The position numbers and the translations under genes are program-made. From positions 208,986,420 to 209,050,419 of the forward strand of contig OY282560.1 in assembly GCA_958295665.1 (NCBI GenBank): a DNA stretch of 64,000 nt, written 5' to 3'. The notes below the pieces were generated by a model. It saw only the letters and a program-made list of their open reading frames with translations, was not told the origin of the DNA and did no database searches. The DNA is from Tipula vernalis (Eukaryota > Arthropoda > Insecta > Diptera > Tipulidae). Position 1 is the stretch's first letter; each line of letters starts with the position of its first letter. This document shows, piece by piece, positions 10,740-22,161 of this stretch.

Positions 10740-11660
10740 AAATTAATTATTGCTTTATTTCTGCACTTATTATTTTTCATTAAACAATTCATATTTAATT
10801 TTAGATGCTTCTCTATAAATACACATACACACGGTTCAAAGAAAAATATTAAACTATAATATTAAAATAATTTGCACACATTCGCTTCAATTTTGCGACC
10901 GACACAGAAGCTACTTATTAGTTAACTGCACAAAATTGACAATCGCGTCGGTTTCCATTAATCAGACATTAATATCCAGTTAATTACAGACTGCAATGTC
11001 AAACTTCTGCAAGTAGCGTTTGAGCTAGTCAAATAATAGACTCGGAAGTCCATTTTCCAGAATTGACTTCAATGTTCAACGAATATCAAACTTTTAAGTC
11101 ATACTTCTATAACTGACGTTTAAGCTGATCGGTTAATTCACATTCAAGATAAATGTAGGTAAACGTTATTTAAGCTAATTAAATACCTAACTTTTAGGGT
11201 CAAAATAAATATTACACCTTTAAGTTTCTTATATATACACAATCGATAGACACCAAAGTCATATTACTAATTTCAACATCACTGTCAATCATTAAACTGA
11301 CATTTCCTAGATATTTGGACTTGTAAACCGGGTATAACTGTTACTATATATGTTTGACACAAAACGACCTTTATGAGACTGAAGAAATAGTTTCAGATTT
11401 GATCGCTGATGAACGAACATCTCAGTCGTCATCAATTTCGGAAGAGCATGATCTGATCGCCGTGAGAGGCTCTATTTGTAGCTTACATAGAAAAACTTAA
11501 TAATAAAACATTTTTTAATTTTTTTAACTGTTTACGGAACACATTTATTTCAAATTTGTATAAAATGTAATTAACTTTAATTTTGATCAAATATATTTAA
11601 TTATGATTGCATTTTGTTGTTTTTAGAACTTCTAATAACTCTTAGACGCCACGTCTATTT
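10740..11660. repeat. Non-coding; diverged tandem repeats of about 98 bp (10,990-11,200)
   Basis: TCAAACTTCTGCAAGTAGCG (about 11000) and TCATACTTCTATAACTGACG (about 11098) start two related blocks, each followed by TTTRAGCT, with weaker GACTTCAATG-type echoes before and after. A similar GACTTCAATG motif is found near 7638, on the other side of the TNP2-like gene. They could be subterminal repeats of that transposon. The rest of the stretch is AT-rich with no gene. Confidence 0.35.
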
Positions 11661-11669
11661 CGTTCTTCA

Positions 11670-12212
11670 TTAAGGAAAAGAACCAATTTTTTCTTTCTCT
11701 TCAAATATAGTTGTCTTTCGCTCCTTTGTTAAAAATGAAGAGGTTGAGGGATTGGAAGAGGATATTACCACAGCGGTATGGGATATATTACGTTCTGTAG
11801 GAGCGGGCATATTTGGATTTAGTTGTGGTGGAATGGGAAAGACAGTACCAGGGCGCACTGGAGATGAATCATTAAGAAATAAAGGAATATTTTCGAAGGG
11901 AATTATAGCCATGGTTGAAGTTACATGAAAAGTTTCAGTGAGAGCAGTATCATCCAATTCTGTTTCAAATGGAATAACAACCGGCCTTCATCTTATTCTT
12001 TAACTGCAATGTAGGCGCTTACCAAAGCTAACCAAAACATTCATCGAAATCAAATCTTCAATTATATTTTTGAATGCATGCTTCGTTCTTCTTACATGCA
12101 GGAACTCCCTCTCTCTGGCCTTATAACAAAATAGGAATACCCTGGTCCCTTCGTAAGTCCAACATCGTCTTGACTTAGATAAAAATGTTTTTATGTCACA
12201 TAAAAATACCAA
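11670..12212 (-). pseudogene. Myb/SANT-like (trihelix-type) DNA-binding fragment
   Basis: Minus strand, one reading frame with stops: 12212-12000, then TAA and TGA, then open from 11980 to 11670. The first part contains WTYEGTRVFLFCYKAREREF followed by a hydrophobic helix KHAFKNIIEDLI. This fits the W..E.T..FL..Y...... F......K.W..IA..M pattern of Myb/SANT-like (MADF-related) domains carried by many transposon accessory proteins. The second part (VVIPFETELDDTALTETFHV, then Pro/Ser/Thr-rich) would be the tail. It may be the DNA-binding ORF of a Harbinger-type or similar element. Two in-frame stops make it non-functional as read. Confidence 0.38.
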
Positions 12213-12219
12213 AATTCAG

Positions 12220-12660
12220 CTTGGCCGATGTGCGGAATGGTATGGACCGGATCAGTAGAACTCTGCTTCAAACCGAGCGGTCAATAATTCAGCCGTTGCG
12301 CAGTTTAAACAGCAAGTCGGCCAAAAATTAAGATTTGTAATAGATTTGGATTAAAATGCAGCAAATAAAAAATAATAAACTACATTAAAGCATATACATA
12401 AACTGTAAATGTCAATTTTTTTAAATTCAATTTTCATTGTTGTTGGTGAAATAAAAAAAAAAATGGAGGTGAGGCCAACACACGACTTTCTGTTACCAAC
12501 AGAGAATTTTGAGAAATTTTATTTGTTTTTATAATTTTTTAATTTAATTCACTTTTTTAAGCTTTAAGTTTATAATAAAATGATTTTGTTAGTTTTTTAG
12601 CTTAATTTATTTTTATTTTTTATTAATTTTTTTTCGGTTTACAGAGAATAATAGTTATTT
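12220..12660. other. No gene seen
   Basis: AT-rich, with runs of A and T; nothing recognised. Confidence 0.5.
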
Positions 12661-12667
12661 ATGGTAC

Positions 12668-12790
12668 TTGTGAGCAAAACGAGATATTATCCATGAGAGA
12701 TAAGTTTGTCCCACGAGGCGATAGCCGAGTGGGACATTATCCCGAGTGGATAATATCTCTTTGCTCACGAGTGGCATACAACGTTTTATC
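12668..12790. repeat. Structured inverted-repeat element (nested stems)
   Basis: Outer arms TGAGCAAAACGAGATATTAT (from 12671) and its near-complement ending TTTGCTCA (12747-12767) enclose a second inverted pair GTCCCAC (12708-12714) / GTGGGAC (12729-12735), whose 14-nt spacer contains GGCGATAGCC. Composition is far more G+C-balanced than the surroundings. It has the look of a small MITE or a folded RNA; identity unknown. Confidence 0.45.
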
Positions 12791-12799
12791 GACTTTTGT

Positions 12800-13400
12800 T
12801 GAAATAAATTTCGTAAATTAATAAGAAATAGTTCCATTTTGTGTTTTCACAGTGGAGCATTGAATTTTGAAATGTATTTTATCATAGTGACCGTTCTTTA
12901 AATTGTCATGGTGTACTTGATTTTAATTAATTTTTGGAATATAGTTTTTCATTCAATTTGACTACGAATAGTTTTCCAATGACTACTCAACATTTTGTTG
13001 TACCAAATATAACTCACATTGCCCCTAGCAGCATGAGTTATACAATAACAATGGGTTATTTTACATTTTCTTTATTTGAAATCAGCTTAGTTATCGGGCT
13101 ATTATGTATCAAAAGTGGATAAAAGGAGTTTAAAGTTTATCGAGTTCTAGTGCAGTTCTCATGGAAAACACGATTAAAAATTAAAATTAGCGCAATTTCT
13201 AAAATTATATTCTCCCAAATCAGATAATTTAAATTAATGCGAGGCTGGAGGCTGGCGAATAGTAGGAAATAAGCTTTTAATTAAAAAAGGACGGAAAGCA
13301 AATTTTTGTCTGAAATAAAGCTTGTTTGTAGGAACAAAACCATTTTTAGGGCACAAAAATAATTTTGGGGTGGGGAGCCCGAATTACACCCTTTCGACAT
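12800..13400. other. No gene seen
   Basis: AT-rich. The small frames here have no recognisable product. Confidence 0.45.
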
Positions 13401-13410
13401 GTAAAAGACT

Positions 13411-13437
13411 GAGTAAATTACATAGTGTAATTTACTC
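13411..13437. repeat. Perfect 12-bp-arm palindrome
   Basis: GAGTAAATTACA-TAG-TGTAATTTACTC. It lies in a locally GC-richer stretch (13360-13470) and could be the centre of a small foldback element. Confidence 0.7.
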
Positions 13438-13439
13438 GC

Positions 13440-16020
13440 CCAACTGTGGTTTTGTGCACCAGAAATTAGCTATTTTGTTGGATAAACCACAAATTTCCTC
13501 TTCAAATCGAAGTAATTGGCCCTAACATAACAAACAATAAAAAAAAAAAAATTCAGATCGTTTCCTTCAAATAATCATATCACGTTTCATTTCATAAACA
13601 TTTCAAAACTGTTTTGTTAATTTTTTTTTTTTTTTTTTATTTTATTCTAATTGCCACAATTAAATCATTTTTTGTTTGTTTTAAATTAATTACAAAATTT
13701 ATTTATTTTACCTTCCTTATATTCATAATTAATTTTGAAGTGTGAAAGAACAAAATGATTTGTTTTTTTTTTATGTTGCACTTCTTCACTAAGTAAAGTA
13801 AATAAATAATTTGTTATGCAAAATAGATGGTGTAAATTAAAAGTATATAAAAAAAAAATTAAATAAGACGGGAGAATTTTGTTGTTGTATTGTTCTGTTG
13901 TTTAACAAAATTGATTTGTTGTTATCGAAATTCTGATTTTTGTTTTGTTTTCCATATTTATTATTGTGGCGAAGAGGTACCAGACTGGAACATATATGTG
14001 TTTGATTTTAATTTATTTATCCGCGATTATTCGAATTTAATAAACGAAAAACAAATAAACAACAACCATAAGAGATAGTGGTTTGGTAAGACAAATAAAA
14101 TGAACAGACTTGCAACAATGTTTATCCAAAAGAAATGTGTGCGGTAATTAAACCAAAACAAATTAACATTTTGTAAATTAATATTTATGAAATATTTTGT
14201 TTGTGGGATGATGATGAGGCAGCGACACGAGACTTTATTTATACATATTACATTTTTTTAAGGCATAAATCTTGCAATGAAAAATTCCTTGTTTCTAGCT
14301 TAAACATAATTTAAAATGAAAATAGCAAAAACAACTGAATACAATTTATATAAATATTCAATTGTATATTTCTGTATTTATACAATTATTATTTGTCTGA
14401 CAAGGGCAATTTTGGCACGATAGCACGACATAATTTATCATACCGGTCAATTATTTACCTTAAGTATTTCCATTTGTAAACCGCAAAAGTTGAATGTTTT
14501 CGTTGTACACAATTTTATGCGAACAATAGTCTTTGTTTTGATTTAATTTTTATTAAAATTAATTATTCACGATTGGTAAATTACTTATTATTGATTAGCA
14601 ATGCGCATAGCTTAAGTTGAATTCGTATTTTAATAAAAGAATGTCATGTGTCATGTGAACGTGCTTGTTCCAAAAATCTCGCCCACAAAATTCTTCTTAT
14701 TTTAATGACTTTATTTATTACGAGAAAGAGTACACACCGTATTTTTTATTAATAGTCAGAGTTGTATCCTACTAGGTTGATTTTTACGAGTTTATAAAAT
14801 CATCATGTCTAGTGTACACCAATTCAGATTGATTATGCAGTCTATCATACGTAAGTAAGTAAGTAAATAAGTAAAACAAAATTAAAAACCACTCATTTTT
14901 CTACACAGAAACTACGCCTTTTTTTCACCCTGTTTAGCACAGCGAAAAATCGTATAACAAAAGCTTGTTATACGTATTGTTTCGAACTGAATAGAAAAAT
15001 CGGCCATGTAATTTACTTTATTTTTTTACTTGCTGAACTTATTGCCCCGCCAGGGGCTAAATTCTGACATGTGATCATGTGACAAATGGTATTTTTTGTG
15101 ACTTCGTGTTAAAATATTGAAGATTTGGTCGCTAAAAAACGCAATTCTAACAGAAGGCTTTAAAAGTGGTTATTTAAAAGAATTTAGTCCTGGAGTGTAT
15201 TCTTGAACCATTGCGAAAATTTTCGGTACTTCGTAATGCTATTTTCGTAATAGTAGTGATACAATTATAAATTAGTATTCTTGAAACCATTACGTACTTA
15301 ACGAAGAGATGAAAAGAATAATAAAATTTGGATAGAGATGATTGAAAAATGTCAGTGGCTAAAATTGTATTCTTGAAATCGGAATATGAAAATTTTCGCA
15401 ACGGAACGTTACTAATTTTCGAATGGTTTTTTGGTTTCTTATTGCATTTCGTAATTAAATCATTTGGATATTTGATTTAATTATATTCATATAAGGATGT
15501 TCATAAAACTCAATAATTTTTGTTGAAAGCTTTCTTTTTTGTTTATTATGCTCTTAAAATTAAGGACAATAGCTACAATACTAATTGATAATTTGGGGTG
15601 TATTTTTAAATTTCGCATGTTTCAATTGGAATTAGATTAATATACCTTCAAAGGCAGATATTACTAATGCTTCGTATACATCAAACAATCTTACCATCAT
15701 ACCGTTACCATACGAAAGAATAGCTGCTTCAAAATTTTGCCATTTATCATTAACTACTATCCATATTGGCTAATATCGGATATTATTGAATAAAGCATAA
15801 TGCAAATTCCATTATGAATTAACCATAGAATACGTATAAGGCGTTATATAATGAACAATTATGGATAATTGAGGATAATTACTCATAATTAAGGATAGTT
15901 TCGGAGAAATATAGAAAACGTATACAATAAAACGGATAATAGTGGGTTGATAAATATAAAGGATAAAGTTTCAGCTAAGGAAAATTGACATGATGATGTT
16001 CTTGCCTGCCCTTTGGATAA
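13440..16020. other. No gene seen
   Basis: Long AT-rich non-coding stretch with A/T homopolymers. A stretch at 15180-15420 repeats GTATTCTTGAAMC three times (about 15195, 15280, 15365), suggesting a decayed repeat of about 83-85 bp. No reading frame resembles a known protein. Confidence 0.45.
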
Positions 16021-16499
16021 TTCAGGTAATTCAAATTGTCGAATTCACCAATTTATTGTCGTCCTTAACTTTCCACGCTAAAGCAAACCATTCATCAGAA
16101 TTAATCCGACACGAATACTCCACATCGATGTATAACCGGATTTTGCCTTGACTGTTGCTGGGCTAAATATCATCATTCGATATTTTCGATGTTTTCTTTA
16201 GCTGCTGTATCTCGAAATAAACATATCATGATTGATGAAAGGTAATAGTTACATTGGATTACTGCGCCAGAATTTCAACTGCTCAACTGAATCGAATTAG
16301 TGATAGCCGTGGAAAATTTTTGAATCTCTAATTCTCTAATCAAGTTTCATATTCTGATATCTCATCTCTGTGTGGATTTCGCCGACGTGTGTACGAGCAA
16401 TAACTCATACTACTCTGTAGTCATACTACACCTCTTTAAACGAATTTTTGCGTAACTTCTTCTGATTGGGATTTGTTCAACGTGATGAAAATTTGAATT

Positions 16500-17250
16500 A
16501 AGTTGTTTTATCTAATCTATGAGCTGCTCAGGACTGGAATCCATGGTTTTCGCAAGACACGATTCAATAGGGACCTGTTCAACCTCGAGAAGCGCCGCAA
16601 AAACTTCATACCTCCTTATTATGATTCCAAATATTATCCAGCTCTTGATTAAGCACGCAAAGAGTTCATGAATCTTAATTGGTTTTCAACTGGTGTTATG
16701 GTACAGAAGTTCATGAATAATAAAAGAAAATTATCTGATAACTCCCCCTCAGACATATGTGATCTGTTTGCTAACATTTCTATTTATGAGCCCGCCTTGC
16801 CATCGTTCGTTACTAAAATCCTTCAGTGCTCAGAATTCAAAAAATACCAGGAGGATCTTGATCGCTTATATAACATCTTGACACTAGTAAGGGTCATGAT
16901 GGCTTCCCATCCATCTTATTGAAAAAATATGAGCAAACTTTTTTCGGGACTCCTGGAAAATCTCCCTTTTCCTTCCGATTTTCAAGCTGGGTGAAAAAGG
17001 AAAGAAATAGAAAACTACCTTGGTATTGCTATTCTAAACCATACCTAAGCTTTTCGAATCAAAGGCGTAGAGATTTTTATCTTTCCGTAGACTAGCAGTT
17101 ACCAATTTGGTTTCTTTTTAAAAGTAATTCTCAACTTTATATCATTTATACCGACTTTGTTATAAATTCTCCGTTAATTTTTTTTTCTTGTCACATTCTC
17201 GTAGATACTAAATGATCATGGATTAGTGACCTTAATGGATACCCCTACCT
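16500..17250 (+). pseudogene. Non-LTR retrotransposon reverse-transcriptase relic
   Basis: Scattered over frames, the translation shows the linker and start of a jockey-type RT: NLEKRRKNFI and ARKEFMNLNWFSTG (about 16575-16700), then QKFMNNKRKLSDN, SPSDICDLFANISIYEP (16700-16790). A GKSPFPSDFQ stretch follows near 16960, then IENYLGIAILNHT (about 17005-17045), the counterpart of the 'NYR(G)I(S/A)ILN' motif 2 block. Many stops and shifts; no catalytic DD found. The downstream YQFGFF near 17100 matches the position of the usual QHGF. The sequence before 16500 is too decayed to assign. The copy is old compared with the CR1-like element at 50-54 kb. Confidence 0.5.
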
Positions 17251-17259
17251 ATGGGGTTG

Positions 17260-17745
17260 GCACTTGGTACTATATAAAACACAAATTTAATTAATTACGG
17301 ATAACGCATAATTGAAATGGGGTAACAGATCATGCAGATTGTAAATAATCTGTTAATTTCCAATTTATTATACTAAAACGATGGATGATAAACGGCGAAA
17401 TTTTATAAAAAGTTATTAAGTTTAACAATTTGGCTTCATTAATATCATGTTTCCTACAATTGTGCCTGTAATGCTTGTTGTTGAGGGAGGACCTATCTCC
17501 ATGTGTACAGCATGACTCGTTCTCTAAAATTTCTAATCTAAATTACTGGTGCTTGCAAGATCTAGAGCGGCAAATTGGGGGTCATTGGGGTGATTTGAAG
17601 GATTCCTTAATCATCTGCCAATACCAAATCCCAAACAATACGGTATCATATTTATATTTGTCTTAACTTCTAATCGACAAAAATTGATAACGAAACTTCC
17701 ATTTGGTTTGGGACAAATTTATAAAACTAATGACTTATTCTCTTA
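17260..17745. other. No gene seen
   Basis: Mixed AT-rich sequence; a 63-codon frame at 17475-17666 has no recognisable product. Confidence 0.4.
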
Positions 17746-17749
17746 TGTG

Positions 17750-17863
17750 ACAGCTCCGTGTCCAACCCTGGCCGGGTAACACCGTGTTCCTTTCACACAC
17801 AGTAAAATCTAAGGATAGGATAGGATAATTAGTAGTGATAGAATCAGCCCGGTTACAAACATC
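17750..17863 (-). repeat. Minus-strand copy of the CTGTAACCGGG repeat family
   Basis: Read on the minus strand, GTTTGTAACCGGGCTGATTC followed by ATCCTATCCTATCCTTAGAT matches the core found in plus orientation at 22006, 23176, 24343, 25104 and 31545. The (CAAT)n tail is missing. Likely the 3' end of a retroposon family. Confidence 0.55.
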
Positions 17864-17869
17864 CAGGTA

Positions 17870-18615
17870 CAGCCGACAGTTAGTATGATTATTCAGTAAT
17901 ATTTATAAAAATTGATAAAAATTATCAGCACAAGAAAACACCAAAATTCTCTGAAATAAATTATAAATTAATTCCCAGCACAACGGTAATCGAATGGTTA
18001 TCATCGTGATTATCATACATTTTAAAAATAAAAGCTAAAAATATATATTTAACCATAAAATTAAACTTAAACTAATCAGCAATTTCCTACAGATCTAGAA
18101 AAAAGAAAATTAATAATAATGTTGAAGTTAATTATTTATAAAATTATGTAATATAATTTAAAAATTGATCATGTTACGACGCAAAAAGTCTAGAATACCA
18201 AAAATTTAGTTAAGCACTACATGTATAAAGGACACTTACGAGTAAAGCTCAAATGAAATTTCCCAGGTATTTCCGGAAACTAAATTAAATTAATAATTCA
18301 CCATTATACCATATCCCTACTACTTAATTAATCGAATTTAAATTATATAAATTAGTTAGTGATAAATAAAATAAAATGGTTATCACAAGACAATAGAATT
18401 TCTACGCTACATAATAGCTGGAAGCTTGGAGTTTCTGGATGCTGAGCGAGAATTCACCAGTATTTCTTTAACACGGAGACGATCTAACAATTATTTATAA
18501 TTAATTATAATTTATAACAGCTGCATAATCTTGTTGACATAAATAAGATAAATAAAAATCAATATCTACGGAATTTATTACTTATATACTCCACAAAACT
18601 TCAACTTCGTTTATA
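17870..18615. other. No gene seen
   Basis: AT-rich with no recognisable frames. Confidence 0.45.
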
Positions 18616-18618
18616 GAC

Positions 18619-18858
18619 ATATCGTCGTGTCCAAATAAGAGTATTACATCTGCAAACTATTAATTTTTTAGAGGGGCGTGTCAAGTTTTTAATGTCAAAT
18701 TTGGCTTAATTTTTTTTAAATAAAATTCTTGCCACACTTTTTGGGAAGGACTTTATTTAAAAAAAAATTAAGACGAAATTAGCATTAAAAACTTTTAAAG
18801 CCTCTTCAAAAAATTAGCGATTTGTAGATGTAATACTCTTATTTGGATACGACGATAT
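18619..18858. mobile_element. Foldback MITE with arms of about 110 bp
   Basis: ATATCGTCGTGTCCAAATAA at the left end is matched by its reverse complement at the right end (…TTATTTGGATACGACGATAT). The pairing continues inward through AGAGTATTACATCT, TTAATTTTTT and TTTTTAATG to the centre, with roughly 80-85% match. No reading frame. Target duplication not clear. Confidence 0.7.
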
Positions 18859-18859
18859 T

Positions 18860-19210
18860 ACCCTGAATGAAAGGAACCTTAAACATTATTTTCTTACAAA
18901 TTTTATCTGTGTACCATAACAGTAAAATTGACGTTTGTATGTGAAAACTGCAACCTAAACTTCAATAAATCCATTAATTTAATTAATCAATTAATTAATC
19001 AATTTCTTGCCTTTATCTAATTCCACGTTGTTCACATTTGTTTAATCCAAATTTGGCATGCATAAATAAATACGTCATTATGTGTTACAAACCAAATCTC
19101 AACTCAACTCAAAATTAATTTTTCCAAATTAGTATTTAATTATATAATTTAGTTAATTTATAAACATATAATATTAAAAAATTAATTAAATATAATTAAT
19201 GTATTTTATA
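18860..19210. other. No gene seen
   Basis: AT-rich, dominated by TTAATTAATT-type sequence. Confidence 0.45.
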
Positions 19211-19214
19211 ATAC

Positions 19215-19700
19215 TCTACAAAAAAATAAACCATATCTAAATATATTACTTCACGTTTATTATATATGACAATTTCCGATACGACTCAAATTTACTCTAT
19301 TATACAAAGTATAAGAAACCAACTTGAGTTGAATCCACTAAAATTTTTGTTGCGTTTGTATACAGCATGGTTGTCTCATGAATACAAAAATATACACAGA
19401 AAAAACCACGCCAGAACAAAAATAACATAGTCTTATCTTATCTCAATTTAATACAGTTTGTAATATCCTGTAAAAAAAAATTTAATTATACCTAAATAAA
19501 CTATTTTATATGGATTGTATAAGACGGTTTCCAATTCGACTCAAATTTATTCAATTATACGAAGTATAAGAATCTTATTTGAGTCGAATACACTAAAATT
19601 TCGTTGTGCCTTTATAGATCATGTTTTATCAAGAATATCATATTTGTTTCATGAATACAGAAACACAAAGAGAAAACAACACCAGCATACAAATAACATA
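19215..19700. repeat. Diverged tandem duplication of about 260 bp
   Basis: Copy 1 (about 19215-19430) and copy 2 (about 19475-19695) share the order CTAAATAWA, CGACTCAAATTTA, TATACRAAGTATAAGAA, CACTAAAATTT, CATGAATAC and AACATA. Within copy 2, ATTCGACTCAAAT (19534-19546) and ATTTGAGTCGAAT (19577-19589) are perfect inverted arms; in copy 1 the same hairpin is degenerate. Confidence 0.5.
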
Positions 19701-19704
19701 ATAT

Positions 19705-20205
19705 TATATACTAAACCACTAACACACATTGAAGGTAAATATTTTCTACCATCTTTTATATGCGTTTCAGGAGACTTATTATGTTTTCATAATATTATAG
19801 ATAATAACCTTATATATAACAAACAAACATACCTGATCTAAATATCAAGATACAGGAAAATATTTATGACGACTATACCAAAACCAACAAAAATGTCTTT
19901 CTGCTTTGTTGTTGTTTGTATATTATATGACAAAAACCAATAATATATAGTACAATTCCTTTACAGACTGATCTGTGCAAAGAGCGAACGAGACGCCTGT
20001 ATAAACACTTGTTGGTTTTGCTATGTATCAAGCGTATATTTGTATCGATTATACATAAAATAAAACAGAATAACACATTTAATTATGCGTAAAAATCAAA
20101 TCAAATATAAAATTAACTACGACGTATGTCTATTTAAGTTAAAATTTATTTTAATACTGTTCAATTATTAGATTTTAGTAATTAAAATTGAAATTGAATT
20201 TTATA
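19705..20205. other. No gene seen
   Basis: AT-rich; frames are short and not recognisable. Confidence 0.4.
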
Positions 20206-20251
20206 TACAATCACACACAAGTCTAAATCATGGGGGTCGGTCGTTGACGCT

Positions 20252-20286
20252 CAAAGAGGATAGACGTGTTTTTGTCGTCCTCTTTG
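20252..20286. repeat. Capped stem-loop, left copy
   Basis: CAAAGAGGA pairs perfectly with TCCTCTTTG (9 bp), with an inner GAC/GTC pair and the loop sequence CGTGTTTTTG. Compare 25534-25560 and 59995-60020, where the stem bases differ but still pair and the loop is nearly the same. Confidence 0.65.
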
Positions 20287-22005
20287 TAAATTTATTGTAA
20301 TGTAATGTAATTTTAATTTTATTTTATTTAAATTAATTTAATTTCTTCTGTTTAAGTTTTAGTGTTATTGTGTTTTGTGTTAGTGAATAAATTATAATTA
20401 AAATTATTTAATTAATTATTATAAATAAAATAAACATAAAAATGAGTGTAGTGCAAATTATTTTGGAAAATGTAATCCACCGGGATGCATTTAGCAGGCA
20501 ATGTTTTGAATTTATCATAAAAGGAATCAAAATTCTTGATTTATTAAATAATTGCATGATTGAATTAAAATTGACGCAATTCATGTTGCGTATTTAATCT
20601 GCATGTCTTATTGGATTTTCACCAATACAAAAGAATATTTTGATGTTTTATTTTGTGTATAATTCTCTCAAATGTTTATTGAAAATTAGATAAAAGGGAT
20701 TGATTTTTATACATAGGCATAGTTTTTAATAGTTAAATGTGTGTATCTTATATTTTATTTGGATTTTGTTTACTATTGGTGTATTATGTGTGTGTATTTA
20801 GTAAGAACAAATACAGATCAGTAAAATATATGGCCGACCGACAAGGAGCATAATAGATTATATGTAAATATAAATTTTCTTTTATGTGGTTGTGGTTTAG
20901 TATTGTAGTACGATTCCATTATTTTTATCTGATGTTGTTCTCGCTCTCTATGGCTAAGTTACATAAGTCATTTATGTTATACCAAAACTGGAAAATTTAT
21001 ATACATATAAGCCATACAGTTCAAACACTGTAGTACTGTAGATATAGAGAAATACATTTTTGTGGCTATACACAAATGCACAATCCGAACAAATCTGTTT
21101 TATTTTTGTGTATTGTTTAAGATCGTATGAAACATAACAATACTTAAGCAAATATTAAGGACATTTTTTATGAGAATATTTGTTGGTGGAGCTCTTGATA
21201 TACTATGATCAATGAGCTACACAAATACAACACAAATTCTCATATACTCAATTCAAGTGGGATTGTAATACAAACTTCGTATAATCGAGGAAATTTGAAT
21301 TGAATGGGTAACTCAATATATGATACATACAGGGTTACTTATTTAGGTAGAAATAATATTAATGGGGGATATCAAAGTTTATTTTAATTATATAATTTAT
21401 TTAAATTATCTCGATTAACTACATTAAAATTTATTAAATGTACTAAATGTGTATGGTGATTTATTAATTAAATTTAGTTTTCAGAGCTGCCTGGGAATTT
21501 TTATTTGTTGATTCTTGATAAACTTATAGTACCTAACTGAATTATTGATAAGTCTAGGATGTTGTGGCGCGGTTACATTAACATTTTCAAACTATTTGAT
21601 ATAAATTTTACAAAATAATGGAATTTATAATTATCTATTTTCTTGTTCTGGAGCGGTAGGAAATTGATAATTAGTTTTAAGTTAAATTTGTTGTTTAAAT
21701 GGTTTTTAACGTTTAGTTTAAATATTGTTGCAGTGATAATAATTAATTAATTAAATATAGAAGGGCTAAGCGCTGTTATTTTAAAATTTCTTAAATATTT
21801 TATCAGGTTAATTAATGAAAGGCGGACAGGGGTGAAAGTACAAAATTAATAATTTTTAAGTCCTGATATAGATTTAGGGAGTCCTGAATAACCGGTCCTG
21901 GATTCCAGAGAAATGATCATCTAATAATGTAGTAAGATTGTGCTGTCTTGTGCTAACCTATTTATTATATATTGTACTAATAATGTACTAACTATTATTC
22001 GCTTA

Positions 22006-22161
22006 GGTGTCTGTAACAGGGTTGAATCTGCCCTAACTAATAATCCTATCCTATCCTTTGGTTTTGTTATGTGTAAACGGGTGTACGGTGTGTGTCCGGG
22101 AGTCCGGGAGATCCGCTTTAATGCTGGGCCGTATATCCTAATCCTAATCAATCAATCAATA
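22006..22161 (+). repeat. Unit tail 1: CTGTAAC core with (CAAT)n end
   Basis: GGTGTCTGTAACAGGG start, TCCTATCCTATCC middle, GGGAGTCCGGGAGATCC, then a CAATCAATCAAT tail. 3' tails of 4-bp repeats are typical of some non-LTR elements (RTE/R1-type) and their SINEs, so the core may be a retroposon 3' end. Confidence 0.5.

Noticed and set aside
12655..12837. 60-codon minus-strand frame over the nested-stem element
   Set aside because: Covers an inverted repeat in both arms; no family resemblance, structure explains it better.
15174..15401. 75-codon minus-strand frame
   Set aside because: Composition follows the local AT-rich repeats; no recognised motif.
19556..19572. loxP-like TATACGAAGTATA
   Set aside because: Matches only part of one loxP arm and lacks the second arm and spacer; chance in an AT-rich repeat.
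22138..22161. (CAAT)n runs as coding sequence
   Set aside because: Frames here (SINQSI-type) come from the simple repeat.
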